Shown here: positions 24,801 to 37,635 of the stretch, one piece after another
Position numbering within the stretch: position 1 is the stretch's first letter
How the letters are laid out: every line of letters begins with the position of its first letter
Source of the DNA: Paramecium sonneborni
Taxonomy: Eukaryota; Ciliophora; Oligohymenophorea; Peniculida; Parameciidae
Assembly (NCBI GenBank): GCA_905182985.1
Contig: CAJJDN010000163.1
Coordinates: forward strand, 3,081 to 67,080
DNA: 64,000 nt
Reading direction: 5' to 3'
Translations under genes and position numbers: made by a program
The notes under the pieces: model-generated
Database searches by the model: none
Seen by the model: the letters and a program-made list of their open reading frames with translations, nothing else
What the model was told of the DNA's origin: nothing

Positions 24801-27800
24801 ACCTTTATTATAATCTAATTCTAAAAAAGATAAATCATCTTCTAAATAAACAATAATTAAATTAAATTTAGCTTCCTGTTAAAATTTTTTTGCTTCTACT
24901 GTCCATTCTTAAACGGTGAAAGGCGCAATTGAATTTTTATCAATAAATTAATTGATTTCAGTTGTGTTTATATGTATGTTTTCTTTCTTTAAATTTATAC
25001 AGGTTCCACTTAGTGTAATATCCTTACAAGATATTTCGATATTCAAATCTGGATCACTATTCCAATCATATGTTCTATCAAAATCTACACATTCAACTTA
25101 AAGACTTAAATTTTTCCTTATATACTAGATTCCCATGTGATTAAACTTGCAATATAATCCAGCAAAAGGAATTTATATAGTGAAATTCTTAATCTCAAAT
25201 ATATTTGTCATTTAATTTTATGCTTTTATTTGAAAAGTATATGTTGAATTTGGACTCAAAGTATATTTTGAAATATTTGCATAGATAAACTCAAAAGAGT
25301 TTGATTCGGTTGATATATTTAATTATGAAGATAAAGATTTTTTTGGGTGTCTGTTAATTTCAAAAAGATTTATTGAGTATTTCGAATTATCTATGATATT
25401 TGATTTAAATAAAGTTCCTACAGAAATACTAATCGAAATTTTCTCAAAAACAAAATAAGATTGTTTATAATTAATATAAATTTATGGTTATTCTCCAGAA
25501 TGGGTTAGTATTGTGAATTCTGAAAAGGAATTAAGATGAATAAAGTTTGAATATTAAATTTTAAATTTTAGGACTGCGTTAGGAATTAAAGTAAACTCTG
25601 GTATCAGTAAATTATATTCTTAATTAAAGTTATTTTAATCTAAGAATTCCTAAAGTTTATCATTTTTTTCAGATGCATTTACTTAACAACTCCAAAATAT
25701 ATTATTTAATTTTTTATTTCCAGTATTAATCATTGATTTTACATATACTAATGTTTCTGCATAAGGATTTATTTTATCTAAAGGTACGTTATATTCGATT
25801 AATGGAGGAATAGGATTTATTGGCATTTATAATGTTGTAAAAATAAACTTTTACAAAGCCGATTCACAATTAACATGAGATAAAGAATTACTTTTAAATT
25901 AAATATCATCACCAATATTAATTTTCGAGTTATCCCCTAATTAGATTAATAATTCCTAATTATTATCTGGATTTAGATAGCAAACAGGAGTTTAACCGAA
26001 AATTAATACAGATTCTGATTCAAATATTTACATACATTTATTAATTTCGATTTATGAATTAAATCCTTTTGAATTTAAAGGGAAATCAAAATGAATGATA
26101 ATCTTACTGATATCATCTGATAGCTAAACTTTAACGACTGCCACTTGACATGCTAATATAATATTATAAATAAATTACTTGAACACCAAGGAGTATTATC
26201 ATGCCATATTGAATTAGGTGGTGGAATACAAACCATTTTCTCATTTAATATTCTATTGGCAGAACAAGATAAACATCCATTTATATTACACTCTATACAA
26301 GTGCTATCACATTATTAACAATCTTCATTTATTTAATCATCAAAGTATCCAGATTGACAAATACATTTAGGCTCTTAAATTCTATTGCCTTTACAAACTT
26401 TACAATTAAATCTACTTTAATCACAAGTAGCACATTAGAAGCCACATTCTATTTAAATTTAATAATTTTAATACTTTCGCATAAAATTTATCCTATTTCT
26501 AAATATCCATCAATACATTTACAATCATTTCCTGATCTTCCAGGCTTACAACTCAAACAGTTTGATGGTGATGATACACAAGTATTGCATTAAGGATCAC
26601 AAACTTATGTATTAATATTGAATACTTTAACAAGTCAATTATTAATCTTCAAAATATCCATCCAAACAATCACATTAAGGAGGATGAATTCTTACAGTAT
26701 TCTAACAAATTATACAATAATTTGCTTAATTTTTACAAGTCTTGCATTTTAGACTACATTTTTAACATTATAATTGAGTTCCATCATCAAAATAACCATC
26801 TTTACAATTACATTAATTAGATAAAGACTTTCGATTTGAATTAAGTTCAAATTTACAACTTAAACATTAGTCAAACTTATTGATACAAGTTTAACATTTG
26901 ATATGGCATTCTATAAATATAAAAATTGAGAATTTACTTTAACAAATTAAATTTTGATCCTAATAAAATCCAATTATACAAGGACACTTATGAATTATGG
27001 ATTAATCTAATCTTTTTGCAAGGATATCGCAACTTGTACAATAATCAGCTTATCCTTAACAAGTTAAACATTCATTTGAACATTCTATTTAATTTTATAA
27101 ATTATTTAATACTTGTACAGATTTCTTCGTTTGATTCAAAATATCCAGGATTACATAAACATTTATATTCTGAATAATATCTTTTTTATTCTATTTCATA
27201 GCAAGTCTTACAATTCTATGCAGAAGACTCACATGTTTTACAAATATTAGAGCATTTCCAACATTATTCAATTCCAACTTCATAATAGCCATCAAAACAA
27301 AGGCATTTACTATTTATCAATTTTCTATGATGTATGTCTAAACAACTTAAACAATTAGTATTATTATTTTCACAAGTTTCACACGAATAATGACATTCTA
27401 TAAATGATATTCAAATGAATTACATTTACAATTTTGTTAATTGATTTCAAAATATCCAGTATTACATAAACATTACTTTGAAACATAATCAAAATGTCTA
27501 GTTGATAATATACATGTTAAACATTCAGTAGAATTTTCACACTCTAAACAATTAATATTGCATTCTAATTGAAAATTATTATAATTTTTAATTACATTTG
27601 CATGACTTTGTCAAAGAATCAAAATAATATGATGATGAACATAAGCATTTATTATTTATTAAATTTAAATTGAGGTTAGAATCACATGATAAACAATTGT
27701 CATATACTAAAGAACAAATTAAACAAGATTTTTCGCATTCTTCACAATTTTTATTGATTGGATTTTCATAAAATCCTTACATACATTCACATTTATTTCC

Positions 27801-30800
27801 AGATTTAAATTCTCTAAAATTTTCTATTGAACAAGTTAAACAGTTTGTATTAGTAGAAATACAAGTTAAACAAGTTTTATCACATAACTTACATTATTTA
27901 TCTAAATTAGATTCATACATTCCATCATTACAGAAACATTAATTGTCTATTAAATATCGAAATTTCACACAAGAAATACAATTATTAATTGATTATGAAC
28001 ATGTTTTACAATTTTAATGACATTATTAGCAAATTCCATTTATTTCAATATAACCAAGTAAACAATCACAAGTTTGAGTAATAATATTAAGTTCTCTTAA
28101 CAAATTAAGATCACAAGAAGTACAGTTATTTGATTTGATTTCACATGTCATACAATTAGAATTACATTTTGAACAAAATTATAATCCCACATCATAATAA
28201 CCTTATTCACATTTACAATTTGTTTATATTTTTCTAGTCTAAGGACATGATAAGCATTTATATGCTTAATCAATACAACTTAAACAATTGATATCGCATT
28301 TTTAACATATAACTGATTAAGCATCATCAAAATATCCAAAGAAACATTTACATGTATTATTATAATATACTCTATGTGATATGTTTGAATCTAAACATGA
28401 AATACATGTATTAGAATCTCCAAAAGTACAATTTAAACATGAATAATGGCATTTCTAACAAATTTAAACTCCATCATCATAATATCCTTCATTACAATCA
28501 CAAGTAAAAATTTGATCATTAAAAGTTCTATTTGATTCAATAGAACAAATCTCACATCTTGTTTCAATGTCATTACATCTGAGACATGAATAATGGCATT
28601 CTAATTATATAATAATCAAATACTTTAACAAACCTCATTTTCTCCGTCATCAAAATAGCTATCAATGCATTAACATTTATTTAAACCTGATTTATATAAT
28701 CTAAATGAATTATCTTTACAAGAAGTACATGTTTCAGATGACTTATAACATTCTTTACATTTATAACTGCATTCTATTTTTATTAAATTTATTAATACTT
28801 TTGCAATCAGGCATTCCTGCATCATAATACCCTTCTTTACAAAGACATGTATTTGCATCTAAGAATCTTTCTTCGCTATCAATACAAGAAATGCAATCTG
28901 TTAAATCAAAACCTTTGCACATAGCACAAGAATAATGGCATTCTGGTGATCATATAACAAATATATTACTCTAGCAATCAACCATATTATTATATTCAAA
29001 TGTACTAATAGTTATTCCTTAAATTTTAGTTAAACATTTGCAAGTACTGTTATCTAAATATCTATTTTGATAGCATGAAGTACATTTCTAAGAGTTGTCT
29101 TTGCATTCATAACAAAATTCGCTACAAACTAAAATTTAGAATTATAAAAATAAACTTATGCATTCTGAAACCTCCATATCAAAGTAATGTTTTTTACATT
29201 CACATTAATTAACATTTAATATTCTATTAAAAACAGGATCACAAGTTAAACATGATTATTCAGTAATACCGTTACAAGTTTAGCATTTGAAATGACATTC
29301 TAATAATAAATATAGATATAACTTAGACAAGTTGATTCATTATATTTATCAAAGTATTCTTCTGGACAATAACATCCTTAAACAGGATCAAATATTCTAA
29401 AAGAATTAGATGGACAACTTAAACACTTATCTTCTAATGTTTAGCAGGTTTCACATTTATATGAGCATTCTAATTATTAGATTAAAATGTATACTTTTGC
29501 ATAAGGCTATTCCAGAATCTTCATAATATCCATCTGCACAAAAACATTATAAACCTTTTAAGACTCTATAATGGAGATCAAGAGAACAAGTAACACAACT
29601 TTCTATTGAATCATTATAACATGAATAACAAGAATAATGACATTCTATTAATCTTGTCAAATGTATTACAAGCACATTCTAATGATCCAACATCATAAAA
29701 TCCTATAGGACACATGCAATTGAATAAATTGAGTTATCTATAGTTTGTATTACATGTTAAGCAATTTGATGGAAGTGGACCATTACAAGTTAAACAAGAG
29801 TAATGACAATTCTAACATATTGGTGAAAATCCATCATCAAATGTATCTGGAGAAGAGCAAATACATTCGAATTGAGCAGCCGATGGATTACTAGGAATTC
29901 TAGTTTGAGAACATTATTAGCATGCATCTTTTTCAATTTTATTTGCACATAACAAGCATGAATAATGACATTCTATTTATTAAATTATATATTATACATG
30001 CACATACTATACTATCAGTTTGATCATCAAAATATGATGATTTACATAAACATTTTCCTTCAAGAGTTAAGTATCTATGTGAGCTTGGTAAACATAATGT
30101 ACAATTATTGGAACCAAAATCATTACAACTACCACATGTATAATGACATTCTATTTTTAATTGATGTAAGTACTTAGACACACATCTAAAGTGCCATTAA
30201 AATCTCCATAATTATTTTTACAATCACAATTGAAATCATCTGAAAGAACACGATTCTATCCAGGAATACAAGTTAAACAATATTAATTTTGTGTATCATC
30301 AGCAGCCTAATAACATGATTTACACTTTGAATGACATTCTTATATTAATGTTTTAAAGTTACTTCCACATTTTGATTATTTAATTTCATAGTCAGCATAT
30401 CCAGGTTTGCAAATGCATAAACCATCAACTTTAATTCTATTTGAAGTACTTTCCTTTGGACATGTTATACATTCAGAATTTGATGGACCAGAACAAAATT
30501 TACAAGAATGATCACACACTTCAATATTAATCAGTAAATCATACAAATGCAATTTTAAGGATTACTTGTGGATACTTAATATCCAGGTGGACAAACACAT
30601 TATTTATCCACAAGTATTCTATTTGATCCAGGTTTACATGATGTACAATAGAATATATCAGGTTATTCACATTCATAACAAAAACCATCCAAACATTCAC
30701 AAGTATTAGTTGTTTTACATTAACATGTATAACTATTATAGTTTCTATCTTCTCTGCAGGTGATACATTTATTTGGATTATTATCTAAACATGTTAGACA

Positions 30801-32060
30801 AAAAGGATTGCAAACTCTAATTTAACATGTAGCATCTGGAAGTCTTTCATATAAGGGATGACAAGCGAAACAATTTTCTGGGTTTAATCCTAAGATTTAA
30901 CAAAATTAATTTTATTTTGAAATTTCTAAAAAAATATTTGAAAATTATTACTTTCACATTCTCCAGATTCAGTATCATAGTAATATGTGAAGTCACATAA
31001 ATTACATTAAATATTGTAGGAATATAATCCATTTGATGAAATTGAGAAACCAGTAATCTATTATCTAGATTTATCACAATTCTCAATTCTGAAACAACCA
31101 TATATATTTGGGACATTTTGATAAACTAATTTTCTGAAATAATTGGAATCACAAATACTACATCCAGGATAATTAATTATTGGATCATAAGAACAACTTA
31201 AACAACCTTCATTACATTCTAAATTATATAATAATTTTAGATACATTTACAAGTAGTTCCAGAATATAAATAATATCCTATCATACATTATGAATTGTAT
31301 TAAATGATACCATTAGAATTCATTGAACAATCTTAAAACCCTCGACAATCTAAATACTAATATTATAATAATACCTATATCACATAGTTTATTCGATTTT
31401 GAACCTTTGCCAGGAATACATTTACTACAAGAAATATCATCTTGACATTCTAAACAATTGTTATTGATGCATTCTTAATCTAATATAAAATGATTACTTT
31501 TTGGAGGATTAAAATATCTCTAATCATAACCCTTAATAGTTTATGAACAACTTTCTCCATAATATGGATGTTTACAAAATAGACATCTATAAAAACCTTA
31601 AACTAATGTAGTAATCAAACATCTAATATTTGCATCATCATAAAGAGCTATTGGAATAATCTAATATTCTTACTTGTACAATAATATTAATAATGTCCAT
31701 TAGTCAACAATTCCATTACTAATTAATCACCACCATTAAACCCACAATGCATTGTAATATAATCTTTTGTTGGACTCCCTGTATCCCAAACTTAAAATCT
31801 TGGTTGACATAAAAAGGAGTCACCATTTTAATCAATTTTTATTGAAGCTTTTAAAGCTCCTATACAAATTTCATTATAAGCTATCTCATAATACATTTAT
31901 CAATACACACACAATAATCTGGACTAAAATCAACCTTTAAAGTATGCATTTCAGGACAAGGATCATTTTCTTATTCAAAAAAAGAATTATATTCATCATA
32001 GTACTTTCTTATTCCTATTACTTCTGTCAAAAGAAATAACCAAATATATTACATTATCAT
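21824..32060 (-). CDS. Giant Cys-rich / REJ / GPS multi-pass membrane protein
   Basis: Start ATG 32060 begins a short signal-like peptide (MIMQYIWLFLLTEVIGIRKY). A 26-nt intron lies at 31885-31910. From about 31.5 to 26.2 kb come dozens of furin/growth-factor-receptor-like Cys repeats (pattern C-H-x-x-C-x-x-C ... C-x-C-x-x-G-Y-x-x-D), split by many tiny introns. From 26.1 to 23.2 kb follows an extracellular region with an REJ-like block (NRPPVCQKILINNQSDLALT at about 24.5 kb). A GPS-like site, CECSRFGEIFLV, at about 23.1 kb immediately precedes the first membrane helix. Further hydrophobic helices follow after a 23-nt intron near 22.77 kb, ending at TGA 21824. Domain order resembles polycystin-1/REJ proteins (cell-surface sensing). 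Not every splice junction was resolved. Confidence 0.75.
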
Positions 32061-34536
32061 TTCTATTTATTTATATTATCTTAAAAATCATAAATTTTAT
32101 CATTCTTTTAAAGGCTTAAATTTAGAAAAATAGTTGAGATTTAAATTTTTTTTTAAATTTAATTTTCTCGAATTTTCTTAAATTATTACTATATATAAAA
32201 TTTATCAAATTAATCAAAATATATGAATTCAATGTATAAACTCCTTTACCTAAATTCTCAATCTAGAGAATAATTCATTTATGCAAATTAATTTTACCTC
32301 CTATTTAAAAATTATTTTTTTTGCTTAATTTTTTATATATTCTTAAATATAAATAAGTAATCAAACAATAATTACAAAATTAAACAAAAATGTAATTTTG
32401 TAAGAAGCCTTTCCATTATATTTTCATATATCTAAATAATAATAATGAGAATATCTACTTCAGCCACCTAAAAATGTTTAGCATAAGAAAATTATCAAAT
32501 TTTTAAAAAAGATTGTCAAATGTTTAATTTTTGGTCTTCATTTAAAAAATTTTCAAATTAAGACATAATTTTTAATTGTCTAAAGCTATGATTAAAAAAG
32601 AGCCTCATTGTTTTCATAATTAAATTAAAATTATATATCTAATAACTTTCATTTCTACTGTATTAATATAAATAAATAAAAAATATACAAAATTTATGAG
32701 TATATTTTATTTTTAACTGCATTTTATTTTTTAATTATTTTATTTATTAAATGACGCTATTTTCTTTTATTTAATTGAAAACTTATCTCCAATAATTTAG
32801 ATCTAAAAAATGCTTATTATTTGATATTTCATAATGTTTTCTTATTTAATCATCTTAAATAATTATCTGCTCTTATTTTTTATCATCAATGTATAAATAA
32901 TTTAGAATTTTAATCAACTATCAGCTATTTCTAAATAGATTTTAAATAAAAAATATAATAAATTGATTCCTGTCTATAATCAGCTATTTTTATTGTTATT
33001 TTATTTAATTAATGTATTTCTGAATACATTTTAAATTTATATCTAAAAAATTGTATCTATAATACCCATTTATAAAATAAGAATTTATAATCTTTATATA
33101 AATGTATGACAAAGAATTATTTACAGAAAATTATATTATTTAATAAAATTAAATTATTATAATTAGAATAATTGTATATTTGATTATTTTTATAAATTAA
33201 ATGAAAGTATTAGCTTTTGTATAAAATATATGACAAAGAATATTATTTGAACAATTAATTAAATCTTTGATTTTATGTTTGAAAATCTTTAATCACCTTA
33301 AAAAGTTTACAGTATCAATTTGTTCTTAAAGAATGATTATTTATATTTAAATAAATTAGATTGTAAAATTTCATAAATATCAATTTATATGGTAACATGA
33401 ATATGTTATGTTAAGTAGTATTAAATTTAAATGAATTTAAAAAAATAATCAGGAACAAATGAAAAATCTGCAAAATTAGTAATAATTATTGTTTTGAAAA
33501 ATAAGATATTTAGATACTCTTGTGATTGACAAAATTTATTATAATTAAATGTATCTTGAAATTTTTTTAGTTATCATCTTATACTGGATTTAATATGACT
33601 AATTGCAAGAATCTTTTTGATAAAAAATAATTCTCTTTTCAAAATTTTGATTAGCCATAATTATTATATCAGTTTAAAACAAAGTATTTCTTGTAAATCA
33701 AAATACCTATTAACATTATTCCTATAATATAATATATTTTTTTAACTCAAAAAAAAGGATTAATAAAATTATATGAATTTAATAAGATTTTATTAGCCTT
33801 CGATTATTATATTTTTGAATAAATTAATCTTTATAATTGTAAAATAAAAACATTCTTGTGAGAATAAAAAATACATTTTTCAAAATTAATATTATTAATT
33901 ATTTATATCATTTTTTCATATATTATTAGTTATTGATTCGATTTTTTTCTTATAATATGTAATCCCATAATGAAATAAATACCTGCAAACTTAATCAAAT
34001 ATAAATCAATCGAATGAGTTAACTTTATCACTTGTTTTAGGTTCCATAGCGTCTAAATCCTAAAAGTCTTTTATTCTATTAATTAATTCTATAATTTTAA
34101 CGGATATAATTTTATTTTCGTTTAAAAAGAAAATGTTAAGGAAAGTCATCATCAAAATTATGATATCATTCTTTGTGTCAAATTTTATCTAAAAGAAGCC
34201 TCTTAACCATACAAAAAAGGTTTAAAGCTATCTCTACCATATATTTGTACTTAATTAAATGAAATGTTAAATATCTAAATTTTATTATAATGAATTATAA
34301 GTAGGATCATGCCTATACTATATTTCACCATTTTTGTTTTTTTTAGGTTTTTATTTTTACATAATATAATAAAACTATGACTACTTGATGTCTATAAAAA
34401 AGCAATATTAATTCTTATTAATTCGTTAAATTTATTTTTTTTATATTATGAATGCTTATTAATTAAATGCAAAATTTATAATAATTTTTATATAAAAATA
34501 TGGAAATATTAATTAGATTTTTTAATATTATTAATT
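32061..34536. other. 2.5-kb AT-rich spacer, no gene seen
   Basis: Upstream of the giant surface-protein gene. Extremely AT-rich with homopolymer runs. No coding-like frame, RNA gene or repeat recognised on either strand. Long for this genome type. Confidence 0.45.
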
Positions 34537-35184
34537 TCAATCAATTAAATTTTAAAGTGGATGGGCCCATTAATTAAGTTACCAAAAATGTAAACACTAT
34601 ATTTCATCAAAATTATCTTTTTCTTTTGAGTGTATTGCCTTATTTTAAAAATTGTTATCTTTTTCTAAACAGGAATTGCCACCTTTGCATTTAATTAAAT
34701 GAAAATGAGCTTTTCCTCTTCTTTTACAATTTTAGTCGCATGTTTCATGATTATCCTCATTTTCTTTATATCTATGCCAATGAGAAGAGTGTACTCCTTC
34801 ATGACCATATCTCAAATCACAAAATACATTACATTCTGGGCATTGTTAATTACAAATATGAAAGTATTTTTCGGTTTCAATTCTACAAATATGGTTTCCA
34901 TCATGTTTAAGTTTACCTGCAGGAATCTCTAAATTACATTACTATTTTCCTATATCTTTTTGTTTATATATTGCGTATATAAATTCAGATTATTAAGATT
35001 TCAAGGTAACTTCTTAAACCTGATATTCTATTTTGCAAATGCCTTAATGATCACATTTTTCTAAACAATAATGTTTTAAATCACAAAAATGATATTCTTC
35101 ATCTTCAGATTTATTATGTAAATTTTAACATTTTCTTGAACATAAACTGCAAATTATGGGTACAATAAATATCCTTCCAATCAT
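34537..35184 (-). CDS. 215-aa Cys/His-rich zinc-binding ORF
   Basis: A single ciliate-code frame, ATG 35184 to TGA 34537-34539. It is packed with paired Cys/His: HFCDLKHYCLEKCDHQGIC, then GNHICRIE, CNQQCPECNVFCDLRYGHEG with HSSHWHR, then CDQNCKRRGKAHFHLIKC as separate clusters, so several zinc sites are likely. The CPxCxxxCD pattern resembles the zinc motif of the large GTPase/VWA protein whose start lies 2 kb away on the other strand. This may be the Cys/His-rich part of a paralogue. An upstream ATG in another frame (MKNNHDWKDIYC...) suggests a missing 5' exon or frameshift, so this may be a fragment. Confidence 0.6.
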
Positions 35185-37166
35185 GATTATTCTTCATTTT
35201 TTGATATTTCTATGTATTTTATTTGCTATTTTTTATCAATTTAAAAATCTCTCGTAATAGAATTAGTTTTTGTATAAAATTAATTGCAGTTTATTTTTTA
35301 TTTAAATTTTTACACATGATATTTACACAAAACAAAATTATGTTAGAGCAATAATTACATCTAATTCTATTAAGAATATCACTTTAAAGAAATTTAGTAA
35401 GATTGATAAATTACTTAGAAAATCTTACTAATAAAGCCATAAACTTATTTATATTCTTTTTGCTGTATAATATATCATTTTTAGTTTACTATTTAAATTA
35501 AATCTAAGTAGTCTTATTCTTTTCGAAAAATCTTTTATAAATGAACGCTCGCTTTAAAATGAACTAGGATATGCATGATTTCTGATTTTACTTTCTATCA
35601 TCTATGTAAATTAAATGTGATAAAAAATAAATATACCAATAGAATAAATAACTTGATAATATAAATAACATAAATTTTAAATAGAAATTTTATTAGTATT
35701 TAATCCATCTATTCAGTTGGATGTTTTAATATCTAATTTAAAAATGAATGCTCATTTATAAATTTAGACACTATATATTCTATCTAATTTTGTAACTATT
35801 TTCACATATCTCTAAAATTTGTGTTATTACATATTCATTGTATAATCAATTGAACTATTCCAACTAAAAACTTAAACAAATTTTATTTAGAAATATAAAA
35901 TCTCCTGAAATAAAGTTAAAATTTTAATTAAAGCAATCTAATCTAAACTGAACTTGATAATCTTTGTAAAAATATGTCAGAAATAAAATATTTCAAATTA
36001 AAAAATGTATAATTTTCTATTAAGAGTTGTAATAGATTATTGTTAAGGATGTAATAGAAAAATGAAACTATTCAAATACACCTTAATTACAAATTGAAAA
36101 TCAATATTTCTTATAGTTTATTAATAGATCATAAGAAAATGACTGCATTAACAGATTACAATAAAACTTTGGAATTGTTAAGTATTGTGGATGATAGATA
36201 GAAAGGCATTATTTATCTTGATTCGAATTTTGATAGAATATTGGAATCTTTTCTAAAAAGGTTGAATAATGATGATAAGTAATTGGTAATAAATTATCTT
36301 AATACTGTTTTTCCAAGAAATAGTTTTTTAAATTAATTGTAATAGCAATTAAATAGTACTAAATCATTTTGGAGAAAAAGTGCAAGTATGATTAGATTAA
36401 ACGATTATGGGTTTCAGAAAAATATGATTAAATTTAAATTATATTCGATATTAGACAATAAAAGAATGGATGAAAATAAAAACTGGAAACAATTAAATGA
36501 ATTGTTACAATAAAAAGAATTTTTTGATCATAATATCTTCCCTATTTCTTTAATGTAATACAAAAGCATTATTGAAAAACTAAGATAAAATTGTTGGAAG
36601 ATTATAGNTCTGATTTTACTTTCTATCATCTATGTAAATTAAATGTGATAAAAAATAAATATACCAATAGAATAAATAACTTGATAATATAAATAACATA
36701 AATTTTAAATAGAAATTTTATTAGTATTTAATCCATCTATTCAGTTGGATGTTTTAATATCTAATTTAAAAATGAATGCTCATTTATAAATTTAGACACT
36801 ATATATTCTATCTAATTTTGTAACTATTTTCACATATCTCTAAAATTTGTGTTATTACATATTCATTGTATAATCAATTGAACTATTCCAACTAAAAACT
36901 TAAACAAATTTTATTTAGAAATATAAAATCTCCTGAAATAAAGTTAAAATTTTAATTAAAGCAATCTAATCTAAACTGAACTTGATAATCTTTGTAAAAA
37001 TATGTCAGAAATAAAATATTTCAAATTAAAAAATGTATAATTTTCTATTAAGAGTTGTAATAGATTATTGTTAAGGATGTAATAGAAAAATGAAACTATT
37101 CAAATACACCTTAATTACAAATTGAAAATCAATATTTCTTATAGTTTATTAATAGATCATAAGAAA
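35185..37166. other. Divergent spacer, inflated by assembly duplication
   Basis: True length is about 0.95 kb once the 1027-bp duplicate is removed. It separates the minus-strand Cys/His ORF from the plus-strand GTPase start and probably holds both promoters. No other gene seen. Confidence 0.5.
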
Positions 37167-37635
37167 ATGACTGCATTAACAGATTACAATAAAACTTTGG
37201 AATTGTTAAGTATTGTGGATGATAGATAGAAAGGCATTATTTATCTTGATTCGAATTTTGATAGAATATTGGAATCTTTTCTAAAAAGGTTGAATAATGA
37301 TGATAAGTAATTGGTAATAAATTATCTTAATACTGTTTTTCCAAGAAATAGTTTTTTAAATTAATTGTAATAGCAATTAAATAGTACTAAATCATTTTGG
37401 AGAAAAAGTGCAAGTATGATTAGATTAAACGATTATGGGTTTCAGAAAAATATGATTAAATTTAAATTATATTCGATATTAGACAATAAAAGAATGGATG
37501 AAAATAAAAACTGGAAACAATTAAATGAATTGTTACAATAAAAAGAATTTTTTGATCATAATATCTTCCCTATTTCTTTAATGTAATACAAAAGCATTAT
37601 TGAAAAACTAAGATAAAATTGTTGGAAGATTATAG
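35581..37635. repeat. Exact 1027-bp direct duplication around N (36608)
   Basis: 35581-36607 equals 36609-37635. Both copies include the GTPase start codon. Only the second (ATG 37167) continues into the rest of the gene, so the first start (36139) heads a truncated duplicate. Confidence 0.9.
36139..36607 (+). pseudogene. Redundant 5' end of the large GTPase gene
   Basis: Assembly duplicate of the first 156 codons of the gene starting at 37167, cut off by the N at 36608. No difference from the intact copy was noticed. Confidence 0.85.

Noticed and set aside
23675..27177. Several short plus-strand ORFs (23675, 26354, 26926)
   Set aside because: Antisense shadows of the giant minus-strand surface-protein gene, arising from its AT-rich codons.
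34699..34932. Plus-strand 77-aa hydrophobic ORF
   Set aside because: Antisense to the Cys/His-rich ORF, whose clustered Cys and His are far more informative.
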